Shown here: piece after piece, positions 1 to 7,835 of the stretch | Position numbering within the stretch: position 1 is the stretch's first letter | Layout: every line of letters starts with the position of its first letter | DNA from: Streptomyces sp. VRA16 Mangrove soil | GTDB taxonomy: Bacteria > Actinomycetota > Actinomycetes > Streptomycetales > Streptomycetaceae | Reading direction: 5' to 3' | Length of the DNA stretch: 64,000 nt | Assembly: GCF_017377775.1 (NCBI RefSeq) | Contig: NZ_JAFVLN010000023.1 | Coordinates: 51,594 to 115,593, forward strand | Program-made: the position numbers and the translations under genes | The notes under the pieces: generated by a model | The model's database searches: none | Seen by the model: only the letters and a program-made list of their open reading frames with translations | What the model was told of the DNA's origin: nothing

Positions 1-169
1 ACAGTTCCCTGCGCGCCGGGGACGGCAGGCCGAGGAAGGGGGCGACGTCCTTCATGTACGCGCGCATCCGCGCGGCCCGCGCCGGGTCGGCGGCGGCGCC
101 GTACACGGCGGGCAGCCGGTCGAGGACGAGGTCGGCGTAGGCGCTGGGCGGCACCGCGGCGACGGACAT
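1..169 (-). CDS. DNA alkylation repair protein, N-terminal part (cut by window edge)
   Basis: Only the first 56 codons are present and the gene runs off the left edge. The ATG at 169 follows a GGGGAGAG ribosome binding site. The visible protein starts MSVAAVPPSAYADLVLDRL and contains RMRAYMKDVAPFLGLPSPARR. That spacing and the FLG-P-PAR signature match the start of AlkD-type HEAT-repeat DNA glycosylases, which remove positively charged alkylated bases such as 3- and 7-alkylpurines. The catalytic Asp/Trp region lies outside the window, so activity cannot be judged. It is divergent from the TVP38-type gene across a 14-bp tandem repeat. Confidence 0.7.
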   Translation of the reverse strand, partial: MSVAAVPPSAYADLVLDRLPAVYGAAADPARAARMRAYMKDVAPFLGLPSPARREL

Positions 170-188
170 GTTCTCTCCCCTGTGCCGG

Positions 189-300
189 GTCGGAAGGTAC
201 TGGTCGGAACGTGCTGGTCGGAATGTGCGGGTCGGCACGTGCTGGTCGGCACGTGCTGGTCGGAACGTGCTGGTCAGGACGGGATGGTCGGGAAAGTGAG
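189..300. repeat. 14-bp tandem direct repeat, about 7-8 copies
   Basis: Consensus GTCGGAACGTGCTG is repeated head to tail from 189. Copies at 203-216 and 259-272 are identical, as are those at 231-244 and 245-258. The copies at 189, 217, 273 and 287 diverge, with the last strongly degenerate. The array fills the intergenic space between the divergent alkylation-repair and TVP38-type genes. It could be a multi-site operator or a slippage-prone minisatellite; nothing in it looks coding. Confidence 0.85.
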
Positions 301-346
301 ACACAACCTACGGCGATCTTATGTACGGGTCGGTTACTCTCCCCGG

Positions 347-1099
347 ATGCTCGACACCGTCCCCGCCCGTCCCGCCGGGCTCGCCGCGCGCTGCTCCAGG
401 GTGCTGTTCTCCCCCTGGTCGCGGCTGTCGCTCCTGGTGATGCTGCTGGCGGCGGCCGCGACGTGCGTACTGCTCTTCGAGCCGCAGCGGCTGCTGGAGA
501 ACGGCTGGCCGCAGCAGATGACGGGCGCGCTGGCGCTCGTCCTGTTCGCGGTGGCGTACGGCCTGTGCACGGTGGCGTTCGTGCCGCGGCCGCTGCTCAA
601 TCTGGCGGCGGGCGCCCTGTTCGGTTCGCAGCTCGGGCTGCTCGGCGCGATCGGCGGGACGGTGATCGGCGCCGGTGTCGCGTTCGGCCTGGGCCGGATG
701 CTCGGCCAGGACGCGCTGCGCCCGCTGCTGCGCGGCCGGTGGCTGCAGGCGGCCGACGGCCAGCTGAGCCGGCACGGCTTCCGCTCGATGCTGGCGGCGC
801 GGCTGTTCCCCGGTGTCCCGTTCTGGGCCGCGAACTACTGCGCGTCGATCTCCCGGATGCGCTGGGCCCCGTTCCTGCTCGCGACGGCGCTCGGCTCGAT
901 CCCGAACACGGCGGCGTACGTGGTCGCGGGCGCCCGCGCCTCGGCCCCGACGTCCCCCGCCTTCCTGATCGCCATGGGGTTCATCGCGGTGACGGGCCTC
1001 GGCGGCGCGCTGGTGGCCTGGTTCAAGCGGCACAAGTGGAGCCCGGCGAAGAGCACGCAGGCCCCCGACGCGGTGGCGCCCGAGCCCGCGCGGCGTTAA
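347..1099 (+). CDS. TVP38/TMEM64 (DedA-like, VTT domain) membrane protein
   Basis: 250-residue integral membrane protein. The ATG at 347 is chosen because longer frames would read through the tandem repeat. A first membrane segment lies at about residues 26-44. The VTT-domain signature FVPRPLLNLAAGALFG is at about 77-92, a glycine-rich helix follows, and the RLFPGVPFWAANY motif at about 148-160 matches the family's R-x-x-P-x-x-P-x-x-x-x-N pattern. The C-terminus is basic and cytoplasmic-looking. Relatives act as lipid scramblases or in membrane homeostasis; the substrate here is unknown. It appears monocistronic. Confidence 0.8.
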   Translation: MLDTVPARPAGLAARCSRVLFSPWSRLSLLVMLLAAAATCVLLFEPQRLLENGWPQQMTGALALVLFAVAYGLCTVAFVPRPLLNLAAGALFGSQLGLLGAIGGTVIGAGVAFGLGRMLGQDALRPLLRGRWLQAADGQLSRHGFRSMLAARLFPGVPFWAANYCASISRMRWAPFLLATALGSIPNTAAYVVAGARASAPTSPAFLIAMGFIAVTGLGGALVAWFKRHKWSPAKSTQAPDAVAPEPARR

Positions 1100-1187
1100 T
1101 TCGCTTGACCCGGTCACGGGTGATCGCTGCATGGTGTCCCGGCGCCACCCGTCGTGGTGCGGGAACTCCGAGGAGGCAGCACCGGCG

Positions 1188-2411
1188 ATGGAGATACGCC
1201 CCACGACCGACGAGGACTTCGACGTCTTCCTCGACACCGTCCACACCGCGTTCGGGCGGTTCACCGAGACCCCGGTCGACGGCGGCGGGCTCTGGTGGTC
1301 GGCGCTGGAGACGGAGCGCTGTCTGCTCGCCGTGGCCCCGGACGGGCGGCCCGTCGGAACAACCGCCGCGTACTCCTTCGAGCTCACCCTGCCCGGCGGG
1401 GCGCTCGTCCCGACGTCCGGAGTGACCGCCGTCGGCGTCCTGCCCTCGCACCGGCGCCAGGGGGTGCTCGGCGCGATGATGCGGCACCAGCTCGGCACGG
1501 TGCGGGCCCGCGGTGAGTTCCTCTCCGTGCTGCTGGCCTCCGAGGCCCCGATCTACGGCCGGTTCGGCTACGGACCGGCGACGTACACGCAGCGGCTGAC
1601 CGTGCAGCGCCACCAGGCCGACCTCGCGCTCCCCCGGGCGCACGCGACGGCCGACGGCGCACCGGCGGCCGGGTCGGTCGAGGTGCTGCGCGGCGCCGAC
1701 TGCCGTGACCTGCTCGAAGAGGTCTACGACCGCTATCGCCGCGCCCGGCCCGGCGCGCTGTCCCGGCCGCACCGCTGGTGGGCGCTGCGCGCGGGCCAGC
1801 CCCCGGTCGCGCCGGCGCCGCGCTTCGTCGCCGTCCACCGGGACGCCGCCGGTGTCGCGGACGGGTACGCCAGCTACTCGATCGGCGACGACCGGACCCT
1901 GACGGTCGACGAGACCATCGCCACCGACGACGCGGTCGTCACGGCCCTGGCCCGGTTCGTGCTCGGCCACGACCTGGTCTCCAAGGTGGTGTTCCGGCAC
2001 GTGCCGCCCGGGCACCCGCTGCGCTGGCAGCTCGCGGACTTCCGCGCGGGCGAGGTGGGGGGCGACACCGACTGGCTGTGGGTGCGGCTCCTCGACGTCC
2101 CGCGCGCGCTGACCGCGCGCGGCTGGTTCACCGACGGCGAGCTGGTCCTCGACGTCGAGGACCCGTTCCTCGCCGAGCACGGCCGGTATCTGCTCACGGT
2201 CAGGGACGGCAAGGCCGACTGCGTCCCCACGGACCGGGAGCCCGACCTGTCCCTGGACGTGCGGGACCTGGGCTCGGTCTACCTCGGCGGGACCGCCCCG
2301 AGCACGCTGGTGCGCGCCGGTCACGTCCGCGCCCACCACCCGGACGCGGCGGCCGCCGCCGACGCCCTGTTCCGGGGCGAGCGCCCGCCGCACTGTCTGC
2401 ACTGGTTCTGA
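1188..2411 (+). CDS. Eis-like GNAT family N-acetyltransferase
   Basis: 407 residues. The ATG at 1188 follows GAGGAGGCAGC. The N-terminal GNAT domain (about 1-135) contains the acetyl-CoA loop region VLPSHRRQGVLGAMM near residue 82. A second degenerate GNAT-like region follows, and the C-terminal 100 residues resemble the sterol-carrier-like fold (LTVRDGKADCVP, LSLDVRDLGSVYLGG), as in the mycobacterial Eis family. Eis proteins acetylate amines of aminoglycosides, peptides or other small molecules; the substrate here is not predictable. It is convergent with the cupin gene and separated from it by a hairpin. Confidence 0.8.
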   Translation: MEIRPTTDEDFDVFLDTVHTAFGRFTETPVDGGGLWWSALETERCLLAVAPDGRPVGTTAAYSFELTLPGGALVPTSGVTAVGVLPSHRRQGVLGAMMRHQLGTVRARGEFLSVLLASEAPIYGRFGYGPATYTQRLTVQRHQADLALPRAHATADGAPAAGSVEVLRGADCRDLLEEVYDRYRRARPGALSRPHRWWALRAGQPPVAPAPRFVAVHRDAAGVADGYASYSIGDDRTLTVDETIATDDAVVTALARFVLGHDLVSKVVFRHVPPGHPLRWQLADFRAGEVGGDTDWLWVRLLDVPRALTARGWFTDGELVLDVEDPFLAEHGRYLLTVRDGKADCVPTDREPDLSLDVRDLGSVYLGGTAPSTLVRAGHVRAHHPDAAAAADALFRGERPPHCLHWF

Positions 2412-2443
2412 CCGGCCGGGTCACCGCGAGGTGCCCCGGCCGG
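2412..2443. terminator. hairpin between convergent genes
   Basis: CCGGCCGG at 2412-2419 pairs with CCGGCCGG at 2436-2443 around a 16-base loop, directly after the Eis-like stop codon and just before the cupin stop codon. There is no T tract, as is usual in Streptomyces. It probably serves both directions. Confidence 0.6.
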
Positions 2444-2446
2444 CGC

Positions 2447-3202
2447 TCAGGCCGACGGCCCCGGATACACGTCGAGCCGCCCGCACATCCCGAACTTCCC
2501 CCGTGCGGAAGGGAGTTCCGAGCGGACCACGGCATCCTCAAGGTGTCCGGCGTCCCCGGCGGCGAGCCGGTCGAGCTGAATCCCGGTCGCGGCGGACGCG
2601 GCCGCCGCCCCGCGCTCCCACCGCTCCCGCCAGGCGTCGAGCCGGTGCCGTACGAGACGGGCCGCCGCCGCGTGGAAGGCGGCCAGTTCCTCCGGGTGCT
2701 CGCGCAGCCGCAGGTACCCCTCGACGGCGAGGTCGCGCCGGGCCCGCGCCACCCGCTCCTGCTCCGCCTCGGGGGCGTCGGCGGGGATCGCGGTGGCGGC
2801 CGCGTACGTCTCCGGGTCGGTCAGATGCTCCGGCGGCAGGGTGAGAACCGCGTCGCCGGCCTCCGGGAGCCCGCCGTTCTGCATGAGGACGACGATGCGC
2901 AGCTCCCCGTCCTCGTTCACCAGCCGGTGGATGGTGCCGGGCGTGAACCAGGCGACGGTCCCCGCGACGAGCGGCGTCTCCTCGAACCCCGACGCGGTGA
3001 GCGTCTGCACGGCGCCCCGCCCGCCCGTGACGACGTACCCCTCGCTGCACGTGAGGTGCAGATGCGGGGTGCCGCCGCAGCGGCCATCGGCGGCGGGCCA
3101 GTCGTACACGGACAGGTGGGACACGGCGACACCGCCGGGCAGGCCCGCGAACGTCCCGCCCGGGCTCACCGCGGGTGCTTTGCGAGGTACTTCCGGGCTC
3201 AC
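2447..3202 (-). CDS. cupin domain protein
   Basis: About 251 residues if translation starts at the GTG at 3202, which overlaps the TGA of the preceding gene as GTGA. An alternative in-frame GTG is at 3169. The N-terminal half is a cupin barrel with candidate metal ligands in TPHLHLTCSEGYVV and a later histidine in PGTIHRLVNEDGEL. The C-terminal half is helical with no recognised domain. It is the last gene of a leftward operon after a Gfo/Idh/MocA dehydrogenase and a PmoA-like protein, suggesting sugar or polyol metabolism. Its first codons contain a duplicated copy of the upstream gene's tail. Confidence 0.7.
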   Translation of the reverse strand: MSPEVPRKAPAVSPGGTFAGLPGGVAVSHLSVYDWPAADGRCGGTPHLHLTCSEGYVVTGGRGAVQTLTASGFEETPLVAGTVAWFTPGTIHRLVNEDGELRIVVLMQNGGLPEAGDAVLTLPPEHLTDPETYAAATAIPADAPEAEQERVARARRDLAVEGYLRLREHPEELAAFHAAAARLVRHRLDAWRERWERGAAAASAATGIQLDRLAAGDAGHLEDAVVRSELPSARGKFGMCGRLDVYPGPSA

Positions 3203-3225
3203 CACGGGTGCTCCGCGAGGTACTT
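3160..3225. repeat. 33-bp tandem duplication spanning a stop/start junction
   Basis: Positions 3160-3192 and 3193-3225 are the same 33-bp sequence with three mismatches (positions 12, 21 and 22 of the unit). Each copy carries the leftward reading KYLAEHPW-stop of the PmoA-like gene, or its in-frame fossil, plus a GTGAGC candidate start. Because 33 is a multiple of three, both copies stay open in the cupin frame. Confidence 0.9.
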
Positions 3226-4131
3226 GGCGATCTCCTCCCGCTCCCACGCGCCGTCGGCGACGACGACACGGTAGCGGCGGGTGAGGGTGTCGCCGGGCTC
3301 CAGGACCAGTTCGTCGTGGAAGGCGAGGGAGGGGGCCACGGCGGCGAACGGTTCGTTGCGCACGAACCAGTGCGCCGGGTGCGCCCCGTCCCGCCCGGCG
3401 TGGTCGTTCTCCGGGGCGTGCTCGAAGACGAGCGTGGCGTGCCCGTCCATGCCGTCGTGCTCCCCGCTGTACGCGAGCCAGGGCGCCTGCGTGCCCATGA
3501 TCTGCGGCCCCTCCGCGTCGGCGGTCTGCACCCGGCCCTCACGGAAGGCGCGCGGTCCGCGCCAGAACAGGCCGGTGTAGCCCGCGAGTTCACGCCCGTG
3601 GGTGGTGGGGCTGCCGAAGCGGAGCGGTTCGGCGCGGCGGTTGGTGACGGCGCTGGTCCAGGTCAGCGTCCAGGAGCCGGTGACCGGGTCGACGTCGCGC
3701 ACCTCGATGCGGCGCGCCTCCTCGGCCCACAGTTCACCGTCGTACGGGTGCCAGGTGAGCCGCTCGGCGATGACGAGACCGCCGTCGGCGTCGGCCTCGA
3801 TCGCGTCGAAGCCGATGTGCGCCATCGACCCGACACGCTCGGGCAGCGCGAGGTAACCCTCCCCGTGGACATAGGAGTTGCCGCCCCATAGGTTCTGCCC
3901 GGAGAGGTGGGAGGCGGTCATCTGCAGGCCCTTGTGCCAGCGGTGGTCGTTGGGCCGGTAGTCGGTGACGGCGGCACCGGCGAGGGTGCGGATCGGGTGG
4001 AGGTACGGCTTGGGCGCCTCCCACGCGGCCTCGGGCTTGTAGACGTAAGCGAACAGCTCGACGCCGGTGGTGGGTTCGGTGACGGTGACGCGCTCGCCGT
4101 GGGCGTGGACGACGTGCAGCGGTTCAGCCAT
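3199..4131 (-). CDS. PmoA family protein (DUF6807)
   Basis: 310 residues; the ATG at 4131 overlaps the dehydrogenase stop codon by 8 bp. Features of the family are visible: HPIRTLAGAAVTDYRPNDHRWHKGL near residues 44-70 (a histidine-rich segment), WGGNSYVHGEGY, and a C-terminal HPAHWFVRNEPFAAV. The name PmoA comes from a family label and does not imply methane monooxygenase activity. In actinobacteria these genes usually sit with Gfo/Idh/MocA dehydrogenases in carbohydrate operons, as here. The biochemical role is unknown. Confidence 0.75.
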   Translation of the reverse strand: MAEPLHVVHAHGERVTVTEPTTGVELFAYVYKPEAAWEAPKPYLHPIRTLAGAAVTDYRPNDHRWHKGLQMTASHLSGQNLWGGNSYVHGEGYLALPERVGSMAHIGFDAIEADADGGLVIAERLTWHPYDGELWAEEARRIEVRDVDPVTGSWTLTWTSAVTNRRAEPLRFGSPTTHGRELAGYTGLFWRGPRAFREGRVQTADAEGPQIMGTQAPWLAYSGEHDGMDGHATLVFEHAPENDHAGRDGAHPAHWFVRNEPFAAVAPSLAFHDELVLEPGDTLTRRYRVVVADGAWEREEIAKYLAEHPW

Positions 4132-5281
4132 GGTCGGCCTCCTGGGTGGGCGCCCAGCCGGGGGCGCCGCCGTGCAGGGCGGAGTAGTACGGGTCGCCGG
4201 GGCCGATCTCCCCGGCGTGGACGGTCACGTCGGTGAACGCCGACTTGTACAGCGCGGCGATCAGCTCCAGGCTCGTCCGCCCGTCGGGCCCGCTGCTGCG
4301 CGGCCGCTCACCGGCGCGCATGGAGGCAACGAGCTCGCGCAGCTGGGCGAGGTGCGAGCTGGGCACGTCCTCCCCGAACGCGCGCCAGGACGCCACCAGT
4401 TCGGCGGGCACGTCGGGGGCCGGGGTGATCGTCCAGTCGGCGTTCCCGTACCCGTACAGGTGGGTCAGCTCCAGCGTCGCCCGCTCGCAGTCGATGCGGA
4501 TGCGGCTGACCTCGTCGGGGCTCAGCACGCTGTTCACGACGGTGGCGAGGGCGCCGCTCTCGAACCGCACCAGGGCGGTGGACACGTCCTCGGTCTCCAC
4601 GTCGTGCACCAACCGGCCGGCCATGGCGCGGACTTCGGCCCACGGCCCGAGGATGTCGAGGAGCAGGTCCATCTGGTGGATGCCGTGGCCCATCGCGGGG
4701 CCGCCGCCCTCGGTGGCCCAACGCCCGCGCCACGGAACGGCGTAGTACTCGGTGTTCCGGTACCAGGTGGTCTGGCAGTGCGCGACGAGCGGCCGCCCGA
4801 CCTCCCCCTTGGCGAGCAGTTCCCGCACGTGCCGGGCGCCGGAGCCGAACCGGTGCTGGAACACGACGGCCGCGTACGGCCCGCCGTCCGCCCCTTCGGC
4901 GGCCTCGATCGTGTCGAACTCCTCCAGCGAGGGACACGGCGGCTTCTCGCACCACACCCAGGCGCCGGAATCCAGCGCGGCGACGGTCTGTTCGCGGTGC
5001 AGGGTGGGCGGCGTGCAGATGGTGACGAGGTCGGGCCGCTGCTCGTCGAGCATCCGGCCGAGATCGGTGTAGGGGTGCGGTATGCCGCCGTCCGCGCAGA
5101 AGGCGCGCACGGCGGCGTCGTCGATGTCGACGGCCGCGACGACCTCCGCCTCCCCTTCGGCGGCGAGCTGCTGGAGGGCGGGCAGATGGCTGCCGCGGGC
5201 GATGCCGCCGGTGCCGACGATCGCGGCCTTGAGGCGGTGGGTACGGGGGCCTGAGCGGTGTGGGGCGGGGGCGTTGCGCAT
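4124..5281 (-). CDS. Gfo/Idh/MocA family oxidoreductase
   Basis: About 385 residues from the ATG at 5281; an upstream TTG at 5347 is possible but lies inside the operator. The NAD(P)-binding motif VGTGGIA is near residues 20-27, and the family EKP motif (CEKPPCPSLEEF) is near 115. The later HGIHQMDLLLDILG supplies the conserved catalytic histidine region. Members oxidise or reduce sugars, inositols and related polyols. It is the first gene of the operon with the PmoA-like and cupin genes, and a LacI-type operator lies about 65 bp upstream. Confidence 0.8.
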   Translation of the reverse strand: MRNAPAPHRSGPRTHRLKAAIVGTGGIARGSHLPALQQLAAEGEAEVVAAVDIDDAAVRAFCADGGIPHPYTDLGRMLDEQRPDLVTICTPPTLHREQTVAALDSGAWVWCEKPPCPSLEEFDTIEAAEGADGGPYAAVVFQHRFGSGARHVRELLAKGEVGRPLVAHCQTTWYRNTEYYAVPWRGRWATEGGGPAMGHGIHQMDLLLDILGPWAEVRAMAGRLVHDVETEDVSTALVRFESGALATVVNSVLSPDEVSRIRIDCERATLELTHLYGYGNADWTITPAPDVPAELVASWRAFGEDVPSSHLAQLRELVASMRAGERPRSSGPDGRTSLELIAALYKSAFTDVTVHAGEIGPGDPYYSALHGGAPGWAPTQEADHG

Positions 5282-5343
5282 GGGCGCGATCAGCACTCCA
5301 TCGGTGGCTCGGTGGTTCGGATGCCTGCCGTCCGCCAGGGATA

Positions 5344-5355
5344 GCAAGCGCTTTC
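5344..5355. promoter_or_regulatory. LacI-family operator-like site
   Basis: GCAAGCGCTTTC contains the palindromic core AAGCGCTT typical of LacI/GalR-family operators. It lies upstream of the Gfo/Idh/MocA-PmoA-cupin operon and behind the MFS gene's 3' end. No LacI gene is present in the window, so the regulator would be encoded elsewhere. Confidence 0.6.
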
Positions 5356-5414
5356 TCCGGGGTCGAAACTACGTGCCGCGGTCTTCGAGGGTCAACAGGT
5401 CTGCGCGGCCCGGG

Positions 5415-6593
5415 TCAGGCCGCCGCGGCCACCGGGACCGGCCCCCGCAGCCCCCGCCCGAGCCCCAGCGTCCCGCCCACCGACACCACCGCGAGGACCA
5501 CCATCGCCGTCGCCGGGGACAAGGCCTGGGCCAGGGCGCCCGCCAGGAGGGCGCCCACGCCCTGCGTCGTCAGCATGCCCGCCGTGTGCAGTCCCAGGGC
5601 GTGGCCGCCGAGTTCGTCGGGGGTGAGGGCCACGAGGCGTTCCTGGAGGAGGAGGCTCGCGGAGTAGCCGACGGAGGCGAGGGCCACCGCGAGGAGGGCT
5701 ACGGGGAGCGCCGGGCGGATCGCGAAGACCAGGTACGGGGCGGCCAGGAGGAGACGGAGGGGCGCGCCGAGGCGCGCGCGCAGGCTCGGGGACAGGAAGC
5801 GGCCCGTGACGATGTCGCCGGCGAGCATGCCGAGCGCGGCGCTCGCGAGGAGCAGGCCCGCGTGCGCGGTGTCGTACGGAACGAACAGGGCCTCGCAGCC
5901 GACGATCAGGCCGTTGGGGACCCAGAGCGCGAGATAGACGTAGCGGCGCGGAACCGAGGACCACAGGCGGGCGTTGCCGCGCATCGTCTCGCGCGGGGAC
6001 GGGCGCCCGGTGGCCCGGGGCGGGCGGGCGGACAGGCCGAAGCGGGACGTCGCCGCCGACAGGACGTACAGGGCGACGGCGATCAGCAGGGTGCCGCGCG
6101 GCGAGAGCACGGTCACGAGGAGTCCGCCGAGCGCGTAGCCGAGGATCTGGCAGATCCCGGTGCTCATGTTCAGGACGGAACGGCCCAGCAGATAGCCGTC
6201 CTTGTCGAGGATGTCGGTGAGCAGGCCGTAACGGACGCCGCCGCCGAGCGCCGAGGGGACGCCCTGGAGCAGGACGACGGCGAGGGCGGCCGCGGTCGGC
6301 AGGCCCGGCACCGTCTGGAGGAGCGTCGCGGCGGCCAGGAAGAGGGAGAGGCCGGCGAGGGCCGAGCGCGGGGGCAGCCGGTCGGCGGCCGAGAGCAGGG
6401 TGAGCGCGCCGACGACCTGGGCGAGCGAGGGGCCGAACATGGCGAGGGCGGACAGCAACGGGGAACCGGTGGAGGCGTAGACGAGCGCGCCGAGGGCGAG
6501 GCCGCTGACCGTCTGGGCGGCGACCTGCAGCGAACAGGCGGCGAAGAACGGCCGGTATTCGGGAGCAGCGAAGAGATCGCGGTACGTACGCAT
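5415..6593 (-). CDS. MFS transporter
   Basis: 392 residues with about 12 hydrophobic segments and a central basic loop (SARPPRATGRPSPRETMRG, about residues 192-210) between the two six-helix halves, as in the major facilitator superfamily. The start is the ATG at 6593. It is divergent from an ArsR-type regulator, with a clean inverted repeat between the two starts. The arrangement suggests a regulator-controlled exporter, but the substrate cannot be inferred. Confidence 0.85.
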   Translation of the reverse strand: MRTYRDLFAAPEYRPFFAACSLQVAAQTVSGLALGALVYASTGSPLLSALAMFGPSLAQVVGALTLLSAADRLPPRSALAGLSLFLAAATLLQTVPGLPTAAALAVVLLQGVPSALGGGVRYGLLTDILDKDGYLLGRSVLNMSTGICQILGYALGGLLVTVLSPRGTLLIAVALYVLSAATSRFGLSARPPRATGRPSPRETMRGNARLWSSVPRRYVYLALWVPNGLIVGCEALFVPYDTAHAGLLLASAALGMLAGDIVTGRFLSPSLRARLGAPLRLLLAAPYLVFAIRPALPVALLAVALASVGYSASLLLQERLVALTPDELGGHALGLHTAGMLTTQGVGALLAGALAQALSPATAMVVLAVVSVGGTLGLGRGLRGPVPVAAAA

Positions 6594-6631
6594 GGAGGGA
6601 GGCTGCGCCGGTGCCGCCGTTCGGCGTTAAT

Positions 6632-6651
6632 GTTTCGCGGTACGGCGAAAC
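6632..6651. promoter_or_regulatory. inverted repeat, likely operator of the ArsR-type regulator
   Basis: GTTTCGC at 6632-6638 and GCGAAAC at 6645-6651 form a perfect 7-bp inverted repeat with a 6-bp spacer. It is centred in the 89-bp gap between the MFS and regulator start codons, so one dimer could control both promoters. Confidence 0.6.
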
Positions 6652-6682
6652 GAGAGCCGAGAGATGCGGTCCGGAGGTCGGT

Positions 6683-7687
6683 GTGGGGATCTGGCAGGTC
6701 GACGCCGACACGCTCGCGAGCAGCCGGTTCGTCGTGTCGACGCTCGCGGAGGCCACGGCGAGCCTGAAGAAGCTCGCCGCCCCCACGGCCGCGCACCCCG
6801 GCGAACGGCGCTGGCTCGACACCCACCTGCCCGCCTACCGCGCCCGGCTCGCCGCGGACCCGGTCACCGCGGCGCTGATCCGGGCCGCGCTCGGCGCGAC
6901 CTGGACCGCCGACTTCCTCACCGTCACGCCGTACGGGCGCGAGGCCCTGGACCTCGACGAGGGTCTTGCCCGGATCGCGGCGGCCCCCTCGGACACCGTG
7001 CGGGCGGACCTCGCGGTGTCGTCGCCGGGCCCGCTGCCGCCCGCGCTCGCGGCCCGCGACGATCTCGCCGAGCGCGCCGCGGCGCTCCTGGAGTGGGTGT
7101 GGCGGGCGGCGGTGCTGCCGGAGTGGCCGCGGCGGCGCCGGGTCATCGAGGCCGATGTGGTCGCGCGGACCAGGGAGTTGACGGTCGGCGGCTGGGCGGC
7201 GGCGTTCGGCGCGATGCGGCCGACGATGCGCTGGCTGGGCGAGGGGCAGTTGCGGATCAACGCCCACGACTATCCGCCGCGGGACATCTCGGGCGCGCAG
7301 CTGCTGTTCGTGCCGGTGACGCCGCGGCAGGGCTGGGTGTCCTGGCCGGAGCCGGTGCCCGGTTCGCCGGAGCCGCCCGACCGGTACGCGATCGTCTACC
7401 CGTGCGCGGGCGCGCTCGCCGACGCGGGCCGGGTCGCGCCGCCGGACGCGCTCGCCGCGCTGCTGGGGACGGCCCGCGCCCAGGTCCTGGTGCTGCTCGG
7501 GCAGCCCCTCACGACGACCCAGCTGGTGGCGCTGACCGGGCAGGGGCTCGGTTCGGTGGGCCGGCATCTGAAGGTGCTGCTCGACGCCCGGCTCGTGGGC
7601 CGCCGCCGGGCCGGGCGCTCGGTGCTGTACTTCCGCACGCCGACCGGGGACACCCTGCTGTCGGCTCAGCGTGAGACGGATGTCTAG
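6683..7687 (+). CDS. ArsR-type winged-helix regulator with DUF5937-like N-terminal region
   Basis: 334 residues from the GTG at 6683, preceded by CCGGAGG. The first roughly 250 residues match the DUF5937-type ligand or dimer region found ahead of ArsR helices in Streptomyces. The winged helix is at the C-terminus (about 265-325: LTTTQLVALTGQGLGSVGRHL, then a wing ending SVLYFRTPTG). No CxC metal site is visible in the helix, so a metal sensor is unlikely. Divergent transcription with the MFS gene makes that gene the probable target. Confidence 0.75.
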   Translation: MGIWQVDADTLASSRFVVSTLAEATASLKKLAAPTAAHPGERRWLDTHLPAYRARLAADPVTAALIRAALGATWTADFLTVTPYGREALDLDEGLARIAAAPSDTVRADLAVSSPGPLPPALAARDDLAERAAALLEWVWRAAVLPEWPRRRRVIEADVVARTRELTVGGWAAAFGAMRPTMRWLGEGQLRINAHDYPPRDISGAQLLFVPVTPRQGWVSWPEPVPGSPEPPDRYAIVYPCAGALADAGRVAPPDALAALLGTARAQVLVLLGQPLTTTQLVALTGQGLGSVGRHLKVLLDARLVGRRRAGRSVLYFRTPTGDTLLSAQRETDV

Positions 7688-7835
7688 CTATTGTCGCTGT
7701 CCCGTCACTTTCGGGGGCTACAGTGCCTGACGCGTGCGGCCGTGACGGATGTGACGAAAGCACACATGTCCCCGCACGTCCGGCGCGTTCGCACCGCCGG
7801 CCCCTGTCCCCGGCCCCTGGATCGCGTACTCCTTC

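Noticed and set aside
189..300. Tandem repeat as a CRISPR array
   Set aside because: Units are only 14 bp and contiguous, with no spacers and no cas genes.
1023..2402. Long antisense reading frames opposite the Eis-like gene and many others (for example 5082-6767 and 48223-51054)
   Set aside because: They are typical shadows of GC-rich genes: Arg/Gly/Pro/Ala-rich, without motifs or ribosome binding sites, and overlapping real genes with good domain matches.
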